Of a stretch of DNA of 64,000 nucleotides, positions 9,737 to 19,728 are shown one piece after another. The position numbers were made by a program, and so were the translations under genes. The notes beneath the pieces are model-generated. The model was not told the origin of the DNA and ran no database searches. It saw only the letters and a program-made list of their open reading frames with translations. Numbering within the stretch: position 1 is the first letter of the stretch; each line of letters opens with the position of its first letter. Where the stretch lies: the NCBI GenBank assembly GCA_019449655.1, contig JAHQXD010000001.1, forward strand, positions 325,194-389,193, in the 5' to 3' direction. This stretch comes from Ferrigenium straubiae. Lineage in GTDB: Bacteria > Pseudomonadota > Gammaproteobacteria > Burkholderiales > Gallionellaceae.

Positions 9737-10420
9737 ATGAAAGTTTGGCAGATCGGGATTTTCTGTGTGGCGCTGGTTTCGCTGGCGGGTTGCAAGTCGC
9801 TTGGCCTGGGCGGCAAGCGTGTCGATTACGGTACCGAGGCTGGCCAGGTTCCGGCGCTCGAAGTGCCGCCTGACCTGACTACGCCCCCTAGCGATGAACG
9901 CTTCAAGGTGCCGCAGGGCGAAGATGAAGGGGTGGCGACTTATTCCCAGTACCGCAAGGGTGGTGCAGCCCAAGCCGGCGATACCAAGGAAGCGTCAGCG
10001 AGCGAAACCAGGGCAGCCAGCGTGACGGCAACAAGCAGCAAAACGACGATCAATGCCTCCGGACCGGCAGGATCGGCCAGCCTGGAGGAGATTTTCGACG
10101 GCAGCAAGATTATCGTGGTTAACGATACGTTCGACCGCTCTTGGCGCAGGGCAGGGCTGGCTATCGAGCGCGCCGGGCTGGCGGTGGAAGACAAGGATCG
10201 TGCCAGGGGCATCTACTTCCTGCGCCCGGCCAAGGTGGAGCGCGACTGGCTGGATAAGCTGCAGTTCTGGAAGAGCGGCGAAAACAACAATACGCGTTAT
10301 CGCGTGAACGTCAAGGATGGCGGTGCGGCATGCGAAGTGTCCGTTACCGATCAGGACGGCGCGAGCGATGATGCGGCCAAGCAGATGGTTGAGGCGATTT
10401 ACAAGAATATCAATCAGTAG
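9737..10420 (+). CDS. bamC: outer-membrane assembly lipoprotein BamC
   Basis: 227 residues. Lipoprotein signal MKVWQIGIFCVALVSLAGCK with lipobox LAGC. The unstructured N-terminal stretch includes VPPDLTTPP, the conserved segment by which BamC binds BamD, and two helix-grip domains follow. It is an accessory part of the BAM complex that inserts outer-membrane beta-barrels. Start at ATG 9737 after AGGAGAG. It is shorter than the enterobacterial protein (about 344), as is common in betaproteobacteria. Confidence 0.85.
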   Translation: MKVWQIGIFCVALVSLAGCKSLGLGGKRVDYGTEAGQVPALEVPPDLTTPPSDERFKVPQGEDEGVATYSQYRKGGAAQAGDTKEASASETRAASVTATSSKTTINASGPAGSASLEEIFDGSKIIVVNDTFDRSWRRAGLAIERAGLAVEDKDRARGIYFLRPAKVERDWLDKLQFWKSGENNNTRYRVNVKDGGAACEVSVTDQDGASDDAAKQMVEAIYKNINQ

Positions 10421-10438
10421 TTGCCGGCAGCCTGCTTC

Positions 10439-11206
10439 ATGAAGTTCGCCTCTCTGGGCAGCGGCAGCGAAGGCAATGCACTGCTGGTTGCTGCCGGCCG
10501 GACGCTGGTGCTGATGGACTGCGGCTTCGGCTTGCAGGACACGGTTTCGCGGCTGGCGCGGCTGGGAGTATCCGCTGATCAACTGAGCGGCATTGCCGTC
10601 ACGCATGAGCATGGCGACCACATTGGCGGTGTGGCACGGCTGGCGCGAAAATTCAACCTGCCGGTCTGGCTTACCCACGGCACCTTGCGCAGCCAGGCAG
10701 TAGATTTTTCCGATATTACCTGTCTCCATGAAATCGATCCCCACCAAGCATTTGCAATCGGTGAGATCCAAATTACCCCCTACCCGGTTCCGCACGATGC
10801 AGTCGAGCCGGTACAGTTTGTTTTCAGCGATGGCGCACGGCGGCTTGGCGTACTGACCGATGCCGGCTGCAGCACGGCATATATCGAACAGACCCTGAGT
10901 GGTTGCCATGCGCTGGTGCTGGAATGCAATCATGACAGCGGCATGCTGAGGGACGGCGATTATCCATACAGTCTCAAGCAGCGCGTGGGCGGGCGCTTCG
11001 GACATCTGAACAACCGGGATGCTGCCGGTATTCTGGGCCGGCTGGATGCGAGCCGTCTGCAGCATCTGGTTGCCGCGCACCTGAGCCGCAAAAACAACAC
11101 TGCAGGGCTCGCGGTGCAGGCGTTGAGTGGCGCGTTGAACTGCGAAGCGAGCTGGGTGGAAGTGGCGACGCAGGAAGAGGGGTTCGGCTGGCGCGAAATT
11201 ATCTGA
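10439..11206 (+). CDS. MBL-fold metallohydrolase (YycJ/WalJ-like)
   Basis: 255 residues from ATG at 10439 (MKFASLGSGSEGNALLV). The metal-binding motif THEHGDHIGG (HxHxDH), a later ECNHD and a C-terminal AAHLS His complete a dinuclear metallo-beta-lactamase site. The start GSGSEGN is typical of the YycJ/WalJ branch, cytoplasmic hydrolases of debated function. It lies 18 bases after bamC, probably in the dapA-bamC operon, and a terminator follows. Confidence 0.85.
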   Translation: MKFASLGSGSEGNALLVAAGRTLVLMDCGFGLQDTVSRLARLGVSADQLSGIAVTHEHGDHIGGVARLARKFNLPVWLTHGTLRSQAVDFSDITCLHEIDPHQAFAIGEIQITPYPVPHDAVEPVQFVFSDGARRLGVLTDAGCSTAYIEQTLSGCHALVLECNHDSGMLRDGDYPYSLKQRVGGRFGHLNNRDAAGILGRLDASRLQHLVAAHLSRKNNTAGLAVQALSGALNCEASWVEVATQEEGFGWREII

Positions 11207-11222
11207 GCAGGGTGAGGAAAAT

Positions 11223-11249
11223 AAAAAAGCCGGCTTGCGCCGGCTTTTT
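11223..11249. terminator. Rho-independent terminator, bidirectional
   Basis: AAAAAA then GCCGGC-TTGC-GCCGGC then TTTTT. It sits between the convergent MBL hydrolase gene and the Ala/Pro-rich lipoprotein gene and could serve both. Confidence 0.88.
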
Positions 11250-11272
11250 GTACTGCTTGAGAAGCGCGATGC

Positions 11273-11530
11273 TTAGTGCTTTGCAGCAGGTGCAGCAGCA
11301 GGTGCAGGTGCTGCTGCAGGTGCTGCTGCAGCAGGAGCGGCAGCAGCAGCCGGAGCAGCTTCAGCAGCGGGAGCTGCAGCTGCAGCAGGTGCGGAAGCGG
11401 CTTCAGCAGCAGGAGCCGGTGCGGGAGCAGCGGCAGGAGCCGGTGCGGCAGCAGGAGCTTCAGCAGGTTTTCCACCACAAGCGGTCAAGGCAAGAGCCAG
11501 CAGAGCAGCAACGAGAGCAGAGAGTTTCAT
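11273..11530 (-). CDS. Ala/Pro-rich small lipoprotein
   Basis: 85 residues from ATG at 11530 with AAGGAA upstream. The signal MKLSALVAALLALALTACGG ends in a lipobox (LTAC). The mature part is almost entirely Ala, Pro and a few Glu (repeats of APAAAPAPAA and AAPAAEAAP type) and ends in AAKH. This low-complexity, probably extended segment could span the periplasm or act as a spacer. The coding DNA is a run of GCAGCAGGTGC-type units, so length variation by slippage is plausible. Function unknown. Confidence 0.78.
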   Translation of the reverse strand: MKLSALVAALLALALTACGGKPAEAPAAAPAPAAAPAPAPAAEAASAPAAAAAPAAEAAPAAAAAPAAAAPAAAPAPAAAPAAKH

Positions 11531-11682
11531 TATTAATTTCCTTGGGAGATTGAAGTTAAAAAGCACAAAATTTTTTACCTGATTTTGAAGCTCCCGAAAT
11601 CGAAACGGGAATACCCCCAAATCGAAGGCGGCGTATTCTAGCTCTTGCATACAGGAAAACAAGGGGGGGCGGCAACTATTTT

Positions 11683-12174
11683 TTACAGCCCGAGCCTTGA
11701 AGTGGCTGCTGCCGGGTGTGAAGCCCCCCACATTTCCATGAAACGGGATTTCAGGATGCGCGCATTTTCCGGGTCGTGCTGCGCCAGGATGCCGCGCGGG
11801 TCGTCGAAGTGGAAACGGCGCACATAATGGGCGTCATCCGCAACCGAAAAGGATTCGGTGACCTGATGAAGCCTGTCAGGCGTTTGATGGATGAACATGC
11901 TGCTGCCGAACCGGTGCAGCAGCATCATCATGCGTGGACACAGGGTGGACAGGTAGCGGGTATCGTGCACCAGCACGAACAGCCGGTTGGCGGGGCTTGC
12001 GAGCAGGAAACTGCGCAGCGTCTCGTAACGCACTTCGGTGTTGAATCCCAGGCCGTCGAAGTTCTTGTCAAACAGACACAGATCGCGGCGCGCCAGCTTG
12101 CACAGCGTATCCAGTGCGGCAGTGTAGTCCACGATGCCGTCCAGTCTGGTGTGTTGCAGCGTGCCGTCACTCAT
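11683..12174 (-). CDS. conserved hypothetical protein (DUF7931-like)
   Basis: 163 residues, no signal peptide or membrane segment. Motifs are DLCLFDKNFDGLGFNT, RRFHFDDPRGILAQHDPENA and FMEMWGAS. The layout resembles the DUF7931 domain seen beside or fused to GNAT acetyltransferases in betaproteobacteria, with a fold related to phospholipase D; this link is from memory and tentative. It is a single gene, with no partner acetyltransferase nearby. Confidence 0.6.
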   Translation of the reverse strand: MSDGTLQHTRLDGIVDYTAALDTLCKLARRDLCLFDKNFDGLGFNTEVRYETLRSFLLASPANRLFVLVHDTRYLSTLCPRMMMLLHRFGSSMFIHQTPDRLHQVTESFSVADDAHYVRRFHFDDPRGILAQHDPENARILKSRFMEMWGASHPAAATSRLGL

Positions 12175-12368
12175 GATTTGCTCCTGAAATCCAGAGGGGG
12201 AAAATATTAGCTGCCCAAGTATCGCCGGTAAAGCATTTCATCCGATCGGGCATGCAGCACAATTTTTAATGGGTAGGATTATAGTTGTCCCATGCCGGAT
12301 ATGGCGGCACAAAAATTTTTATAATGCAGCCGAAATGTGTTTAAAATGCCGCATAGGGGGAAACATCT

Positions 12369-12848
12369 ATGCAGACTGTTCATCTCACTACCGGAATGGA
12401 AGCACCGCATTTCGAATTGCCGGATGCGGACATGGAAACTTTTGTGCTTACCTCGCAGCGGGGCAAAAAAAATGTCGTGCTGTATTTTTACCCCAAGGAC
12501 AATACACCGGGCTGTTCCATGGAAGCCAACGAGTTCAGCGAACTCGATGACGATTTCGTCAAGCTGGATACCCTCGTGGTCGGCATCAGCCGCGATGATT
12601 GCCTGAGCCATGCGTCGTTTCGCGACAAATACGGGCTGTCGGTACTGCTGCTCTCCGACCCCGAGGCGCGTGTCTGCAAGCGCTATGGCGTGATGGTTGA
12701 AAAGGAAGTGGACGGGCACAAAAAGCATGCCGTCCAACGATCCACTTTTGTGATTGACAAGCAGGGCATGTTGCGCCATGTGATGTATGGCGTTCATGCA
12801 CATGGACACGCGCAGGAAGTCTTTAAACTGATAAAGGAACTGAAATGA
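12369..12848 (+). CDS. bcp: peroxiredoxin, Bcp/PrxQ type
   Basis: 159 residues. The active-site segment YPKDNTPGCSMEANEF carries the peroxidatic Cys49. Cys78 (SRDDCLSH) sits at the start of the next helix and could be the resolving Cys, as in the helix-3 type of PrxQ; the Cys five residues after the peroxidatic one, found in E. coli Bcp, is absent. It reduces hydroperoxides in the cytoplasm with thioredoxin. It overlaps slyD by 4 bases (ATGA). Confidence 0.93.
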   Translation: MQTVHLTTGMEAPHFELPDADMETFVLTSQRGKKNVVLYFYPKDNTPGCSMEANEFSELDDDFVKLDTLVVGISRDDCLSHASFRDKYGLSVLLLSDPEARVCKRYGVMVEKEVDGHKKHAVQRSTFVIDKQGMLRHVMYGVHAHGHAQEVFKLIKELK

Positions 12849-13330
12849 AAATTGCCAAAGATACCGTTGTTTCGCTGCGCTACGAATTGTTCGACTCCAC
12901 GGGCGAACTGCTGGAAAAGGTCGAGGATCCGGTCAGCTATCTGCATGGCGGCTATGACGGTATTTTTCCACTGGTCGAAGAGGCCTTGCACGGCAAGGAT
13001 GTCGGCGACCAATGCAACGTGACCCTGCAGCCCGACGATGCTTTCGGCGAATATGACCACGAGCTGGTCGAGGTGGAGGCGCGCAATGCATTTCCCGAGG
13101 ATGTCAAGGTTGGCATGCAGTTCGAGGGCGGCCCCGATAATTCCGAAGATGAGGATTATCTGCTCTACACCGTGGTGGATGTGACCGACGACGAAGTGAC
13201 GGTGGACGGCAACCATCCGCTGGCCGGCAAGACGCTGTCCTTCAATTGCACCGTGACCGGCGTGCGCCCGGCTACCTCAGAGGAGCTGGCGCATGGGCAT
13301 GTGCACGATGAAGGTGGCCATATTCACTAG
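12845..13330 (+). CDS. slyD: FKBP-type peptidyl-prolyl isomerase SlyD
   Basis: 161 residues. FKBP halves (MKIAKDTVVSLRYELFD..., GDQCNVTLQPDDAFGEYD) surround an inserted flap region, and the C-terminal tail HGHVHDEGGHIH is a short metal-binding tail as in SlyD, which aids folding and nickel delivery. Co-translated with bcp. The start is fixed by the ATGA overlap. Confidence 0.92.
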   Translation: MKIAKDTVVSLRYELFDSTGELLEKVEDPVSYLHGGYDGIFPLVEEALHGKDVGDQCNVTLQPDDAFGEYDHELVEVEARNAFPEDVKVGMQFEGGPDNSEDEDYLLYTVVDVTDDEVTVDGNHPLAGKTLSFNCTVTGVRPATSEELAHGHVHDEGGHIH

Positions 13331-13396
13331 TGTTTTACTCCAGCAGGAACGGTCCTAACCGCCTGCGCTTCTGCAGAGAAGCCGAATAACTCCATT

Positions 13397-15562
<2,166 letters not shown>

Positions 15563-15573
15563 GCGCGACTGCG

Positions 15574-17073
15574 TTACTCCGGCCGCATGTGCGGGAACAG
15601 GATCACGTCGCGGATGCTCGCGCTGTCGGTGAGCAGCATCACCAGGCGGTCGATGCCGATGCCCTGGCCGGCGGTCGGGGGCAGGCCGTATTCCAGCGCG
15701 CGCACATAGTCGTTGTCCTTGTACATTGCCTCTTCGTCGCCGGCTTCCTTCGCCGCGACCTGCGCGTCGAAGCGCGCGGCCTGGTCTTCGGCGTCGTTCA
15801 GTTCGGAGAAACCGTTGGCGATCTCGCGGCCGACCATGAACAGTTCGAAGCGCTCGGTGATGCCGGGGCGCGTATCGCTGCTGCGCGCCAGCGGCGATAC
15901 CTCGACGGGATAATCGACGATGAAGGTCGGTTCGAACAGGTGCGGCTCGGCAAGCTCCTCGAACAGCGACAGTTGCAGCCCGCCGAGGCCGTCCTCCGGC
16001 TTGTACTTCGCCTTGAGGTCCTGCAGCTCGCTGACGACGAACTCGCGGTCGTTGAGTTGCGCGCCGGTGAATTGCGGATGGTATTTCTGGATCGCCTGCA
16101 CCATGGTCAGGCGGTGGAACGGCTTGTCCAGGTCGAGTGGTTTGCCCTGGTAGGTGATGAGCGTTGTGCCCAGCACTTTCTGCGCCACTTCGCGGAACAG
16201 GCTCTCGCTGAAATCCATCAGGTATTTGTAATCGCGGTACGCCTCGTAGAATTCCAGCATGGTGAATTCCGGGTTGTGCCGCGTGGACAGCCCCTCGTTG
16301 CGGAAGTTGCGGTTGACCTCGAACACCTTCTCGAAGCCGCCCACCACCAGACGCTTGAGGTAGAGTTCCGGCGCGATGCGCAAATACATCTTCATGTCCA
16401 GCGCGTTGTGGTGCGTCTCGAACGGCTTGGCCGACGCGCCGCCGGGGATCGGGTGCATCATTGGCGTCTCCACTTCCAGATAACCGTGGCGGATGAAAAA
16501 TTCGCGGATTGCCTGGATGATCCGGGTGCGCGTCATGAACACCTTGCGCGCGTCCTCGTTGGTGATCAGGTCGAGATAGCGCTGGCGGTATTTCTGCTCC
16601 TGATCGGACAGGCCGTGGAACTTCTCCGGCAGCGGACGCAGCGCCTTGGTCAGCAGGCGTATTTGCGTAACGCGCACGGAAAGCTCGCCGGTCTTTGTCT
16701 TGAACAGCACGCCGACCGCGCCGAGGATGTCGCCGAGGTCGTGGTGCTTGAAGGTGCTGTGAGCCTCCTCGCCAGTGTCGCCGTTGCTGACGAATAGCTG
16801 GATGCGCCCGCTCATGTCCTGAATGGTCGCGAAACTGGCCTTGCCCATCACGCGCTTCAGCATCATGCGCCCGGCCACCGCGACGTGAACCTGCGCGGCC
16901 TCCAGTTCGTCGTGCGTCTTCTCGCCATACTCGGCATGCAGATCGCCCGCGAGATGCTTGCGCTCGAAGTCGTTCGGGAAGGCGACGCCCTGCTCGCGGA
17001 TCGCATTCAGCTTGGCGCGGCGTTCCGCGATGATCTGGTTGGTGTCCTGAGATTGTGCGGTCTGTTCGGTCAT
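15574..17073 (-). CDS. lysS: lysyl-tRNA synthetase, class II
   Basis: 499 residues. N-terminal OB-fold anticodon-binding domain, then class II motifs 1 ([17 protein letters not shown] region), 2 ([18 protein letters not shown]) and 3 ([18 protein letters not shown]). Charges tRNA-Lys with lysine. It follows prfB by 16 bases, the conserved prfB-lysS pair of proteobacteria. Confidence 0.98.
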   Translation of the reverse strand: MTEQTAQSQDTNQIIAERRAKLNAIREQGVAFPNDFERKHLAGDLHAEYGEKTHDELEAAQVHVAVAGRMMLKRVMGKASFATIQDMSGRIQLFVSNGDTGEEAHSTFKHHDLGDILGAVGVLFKTKTGELSVRVTQIRLLTKALRPLPEKFHGLSDQEQKYRQRYLDLITNEDARKVFMTRTRIIQAIREFFIRHGYLEVETPMMHPIPGGASAKPFETHHNALDMKMYLRIAPELYLKRLVVGGFEKVFEVNRNFRNEGLSTRHNPEFTMLEFYEAYRDYKYLMDFSESLFREVAQKVLGTTLITYQGKPLDLDKPFHRLTMVQAIQKYHPQFTGAQLNDREFVVSELQDLKAKYKPEDGLGGLQLSLFEELAEPHLFEPTFIVDYPVEVSPLARSSDTRPGITERFELFMVGREIANGFSELNDAEDQAARFDAQVAAKEAGDEEAMYKDNDYVRALEYGLPPTAGQGIGIDRLVMLLTDSASIRDVILFPHMRPE

Positions 17074-17089
17074 GATAGTTCTCTTTTTA

Positions 17090-18194
17090 TTAAACGCCTT
17101 GTTTCAGGCTGGCTTCGATGAAGGGGTCGAGGTCGCCGTCGAGCACCTTCTGCGTGTTGGAGATTTCTACGTTGGTGCGAAGATCCTTGATGCGGGAGTT
17201 GTCCAGCACGTAGCTGCGGATCTGGTGACCCCAGCCGACGTCGGATTTGGTTTCCTCCAGTTTCTGCTGTTCGGCCTGGCGTTTGCGCAATTCAGCTTCG
17301 TACAGGCGCGATTTCAGCATGGACATGGCTTCGGCGCGGTTCTTGTGCTGCGAGCGATCGTTCTGGCACTGCACCACGATGCCAGTCGGGATGTGGGTGA
17401 TGCGGATCGCCGAATCGGTTTTGTTGATGTGCTGGCCGCCGGCACCGGATGCGCGGAAGGTGTCCACGCGCAGGTCGGCGGGATTGATTTCGACCTCGAT
17501 GGAGTCGTCCACTTCGGGATAGACGAACAGGCTGGCGAACGAGGTATGACGGCCGCCTGAGGAGTCGAACGGCGATTTGCGCACCAGGCGGTGTACGCCG
17601 GTTTCAGTGCGCAGGTGGCCGTAGGCGTATTCCCCTTCGACTTTCAGCGAGGCGCTGCGGATGCCGGCGACGTCGCCCGCCGTTTCTTCCAGCACTTCGA
17701 CCTGGAACCCCTTGCGCTCACAATAGCGCAGATACATGCGCAGCAGCATGGATGCCCAGTCGCAGGCCTCGGTGCCGCCGGCGCCGGCCTGGATGTCAAT
17801 GAAGCAGTTGTTCGGGTCGGCCGGGTTGGAGAACATGCGGCGGAATTCGAGCGCCTCGACGCGCTTCTGCACGTCCTCCACGTCGGCGGCGATGCTCTGG
17901 AGGCTGCCCTCGTCGTTTTCCGCCTTCGCCATCTCGAACAGCTCGGCGGCGTCGGAAAGATTCTGCTGGATTTCCGTCAGGCCGAGCACTACGCCTTCCA
18001 GCATCTTGCGCTCGCGTCCCAGTTCCTGCGCGCGCTTCGCGTCGTTCCAGATGGCGGGGTCTTCGGAGAGCTGCGAGACTTCGACTAAACGTTCCTGCTT
18101 GGTATCGAAGTCAAAGATACCTCCGCAGTTCGGCGCTACGCAGACTTAAGTCCTGCAGCTGGTTGGAAAGGGCGTTGAGTTGTTCGGCTTCCAT
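17090..18194 (-). CDS. prfB: peptide chain release factor 2, with programmed +1 frameshift
   Basis: Release factor for UGA and UAA. The first 27 codons run from ATG at 18194 ([20 protein letters not shown]...) to an in-frame TGA at 18111-18113. Shifting +1 there joins the main frame ([20 protein letters not shown]...), which continues to 17090. Within the main part, the GGQ peptide-release motif ([14 protein letters not shown]) and the SPF stop-codon recognition motif ([13 protein letters not shown]) are both present. Total length is about 367 residues, as expected for RF2. RF2 controls its own level through the UGA shift site. Confidence 0.97.
18110..18126 (-). promoter_or_regulatory. prfB programmed frameshift site
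   Basis: On the minus strand the sequence is GGAGG-TAT-CTT-TGA-C. A Shine-Dalgarno-like GGAGG three bases before the slippery CTT and the UGA stop matches the known RF2 autoregulatory shift signal; low RF2 lets the ribosome slip +1 from CTT to TTT. Confidence 0.95.
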
Positions 18195-18461
18195 GGACTA
18201 CCTCTATAAATCCGTTTATCGGGCGAATCGCGGCGTCGCGTGCTCGCTCATTTCTCGTCTATCAATCCGATATGCCTCGTCATTCGCTGTGCGGCTCCTT
18301 GCGGTGCCCGCGCGACACGGTGTGGCGCAGCCTCCCGGTGCGGGAGCGCGGAGCAGCAGGCCTACCCGCACCAAATGCTTCGCATCACCGTGTCCGGCCT
18401 GCTATCCCGAGAAACGAATTTCTAGAGGCAGTCAGTGTGGACGGAATCAGAAAGGGCGCGA
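18195..18461. other. 267-base gap between prfB and the MgtC/DUF4010 gene
   Basis: No gene seen. It contains several short GC-rich inverted stretches and presumably the prfB promoter. A longer plus-strand open frame crosses it but is antisense to the neighbouring gene and has no recognisable product. Confidence 0.4.
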
Positions 18462-19724
18462 TTATAGCGCAAACAAACCCGCTATTACCCCGCAGGCGAT
18501 TGCGCTGAAGCCGGTGGCGACCTGTTTGGCGAGCGCCCGGCCGCCGATGAAAAACACCATGCCGAACTTGAAGGCGAGATTGGCCAGGACGGCGAGCGCG
18601 ATCGCCGTGACGGTCTGCTGCTCGCTCAATTGGCCGAGGTTGAAGAGGCGCAGGCTGGACAGGGTGATGGCATCCACGTCGGTCAGCCCAGATGCCAGCG
18701 CCACGGCATACAAACCCTGGCTGCCCGCGATGTCTGTCATCCACGCCGAGCCGAGCAGCACGGCGACATACAGCAGGCCGAAGCCGATTGCGGCATGCAG
18801 TTCGGCCGGGTTGGTGGTCTCCGGCACATAGAGTTCGGCGGCCTTGCCCAGCTTGCGCCAGTTGTACAGCGCGACCAGCAAACCGAACAGCAGGCCACCT
18901 GCCAGCACCGGCAGCAGGCCGGGCAGCGCGCCATAGGCGACCGCGGCGCTGACCACCATGAGGCGCAGCAGCACTACCATGCCGGCAATCACGATCACCG
19001 ATGCGGCGAGGTTCAGCATGGCCTGGTTGCTCTTGCCGTGCTTTGCGTAGATCATCGTGGTGGCGGTGCTGGAAACCAAGCCGCCGAGGAAGCCCAGCAG
19101 CGGCGCGCCATAGCGGGTTCCTACCATGTGCAGCGCGGCATAGCCGGCCAAGCTGATGCCGGAGATCAGTACTACCATCAGCCAGGCCTGATGCGGGTTG
19201 AAGGCATCATAGGGGCCGTAATTCTGGTTGGGCAGAATCGGCAGCACAATAAAAGTCAGTACGGAGAATTGCAGCACTGCAACCAGGTCGCGGCGCGTGA
19301 GTTTCTGTGACAGGCCGCGCAGTTCGGGCTTGAAGTAGAGCAGGGCGGTGATGCCGATCGCCAGCATTACGGCGAGCTTTGCGAGCCCGTACCAGACCAT
19401 TGCGCCCAGCCCGTAACACAGCACGAGCGCGATGATGGTGGTGGTGCCGGGATCGCTTTCCTCGCGGGGGCTGTTGAGGTAGGCGGCGACGATTGTTCCG
19501 GCCACGGCAATTAGACCGGCAATCAGCAGCCAGGGCGAAGCGAGTTTCGTGGAGAGCAGCGCGGCCATGGTGCCGAACACGGCGACCAGCGCGAAGGTGC
19601 GCAGCCCGGCCTTGGTCGAGGGGTTGCGTTCGCGCTCCAGCCCGATCAGCAGGCCAATGGCGAGGCTGGTGAGGAACTGCGGCAAGGCTTCGATGCCATT
19701 GCCCTGCAGAAAGCCGGTTTCCAT
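18462..19724 (-). CDS. MgtC/SapB-family DUF4010 membrane protein
   Basis: 420 residues with about 12 predicted membrane segments. The N-terminal third ([30 protein letters not shown]) is an MgtC/SapB domain; the C-terminal part (LGGLVSSTATTMIYAKHGK and SGLTDVDAITLSS) is the DUF4010 type. Transport or magnesium-related roles have been suggested for this family, but the substrate is unknown. Start at 19724 with GGGAG upstream, giving a 4-base gap after the recJ stop, so it is translationally linked to recJ and sits where E. coli has recJ directly followed by prfB. Confidence 0.82.
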   Translation of the reverse strand: METGFLQGNGIEALPQFLTSLAIGLLIGLERERNPSTKAGLRTFALVAVFGTMAALLSTKLASPWLLIAGLIAVAGTIVAAYLNSPREESDPGTTTIIALVLCYGLGAMVWYGLAKLAVMLAIGITALLYFKPELRGLSQKLTRRDLVAVLQFSVLTFIVLPILPNQNYGPYDAFNPHQAWLMVVLISGISLAGYAALHMVGTRYGAPLLGFLGGLVSSTATTMIYAKHGKSNQAMLNLAASVIVIAGMVVLLRLMVVSAAVAYGALPGLLPVLAGGLLFGLLVALYNWRKLGKAAELYVPETTNPAELHAAIGFGLLYVAVLLGSAWMTDIAGSQGLYAVALASGLTDVDAITLSSLRLFNLGQLSEQQTVTAIALAVLANLAFKFGMVFFIGGRALAKQVATGFSAIACGVIAGLFAL

Positions 19725-19728
19725 TGCT

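Noticed and set aside
11276-11536. Plus-strand Gln/Arg-rich frames over 11.28-11.55 kb, or a CRISPR-like repeat array
   Set aside because: The periodicity is the GCAGCAGGTGC-type codon repeat of the minus-strand Ala/Pro lipoprotein; there are no spacers of constant length.
17090-18004. prfB starting at an internal ATG (304 residues)
   Set aside because: The upstream coding part and the canonical frameshift site are both present, giving the normal RF2 length.
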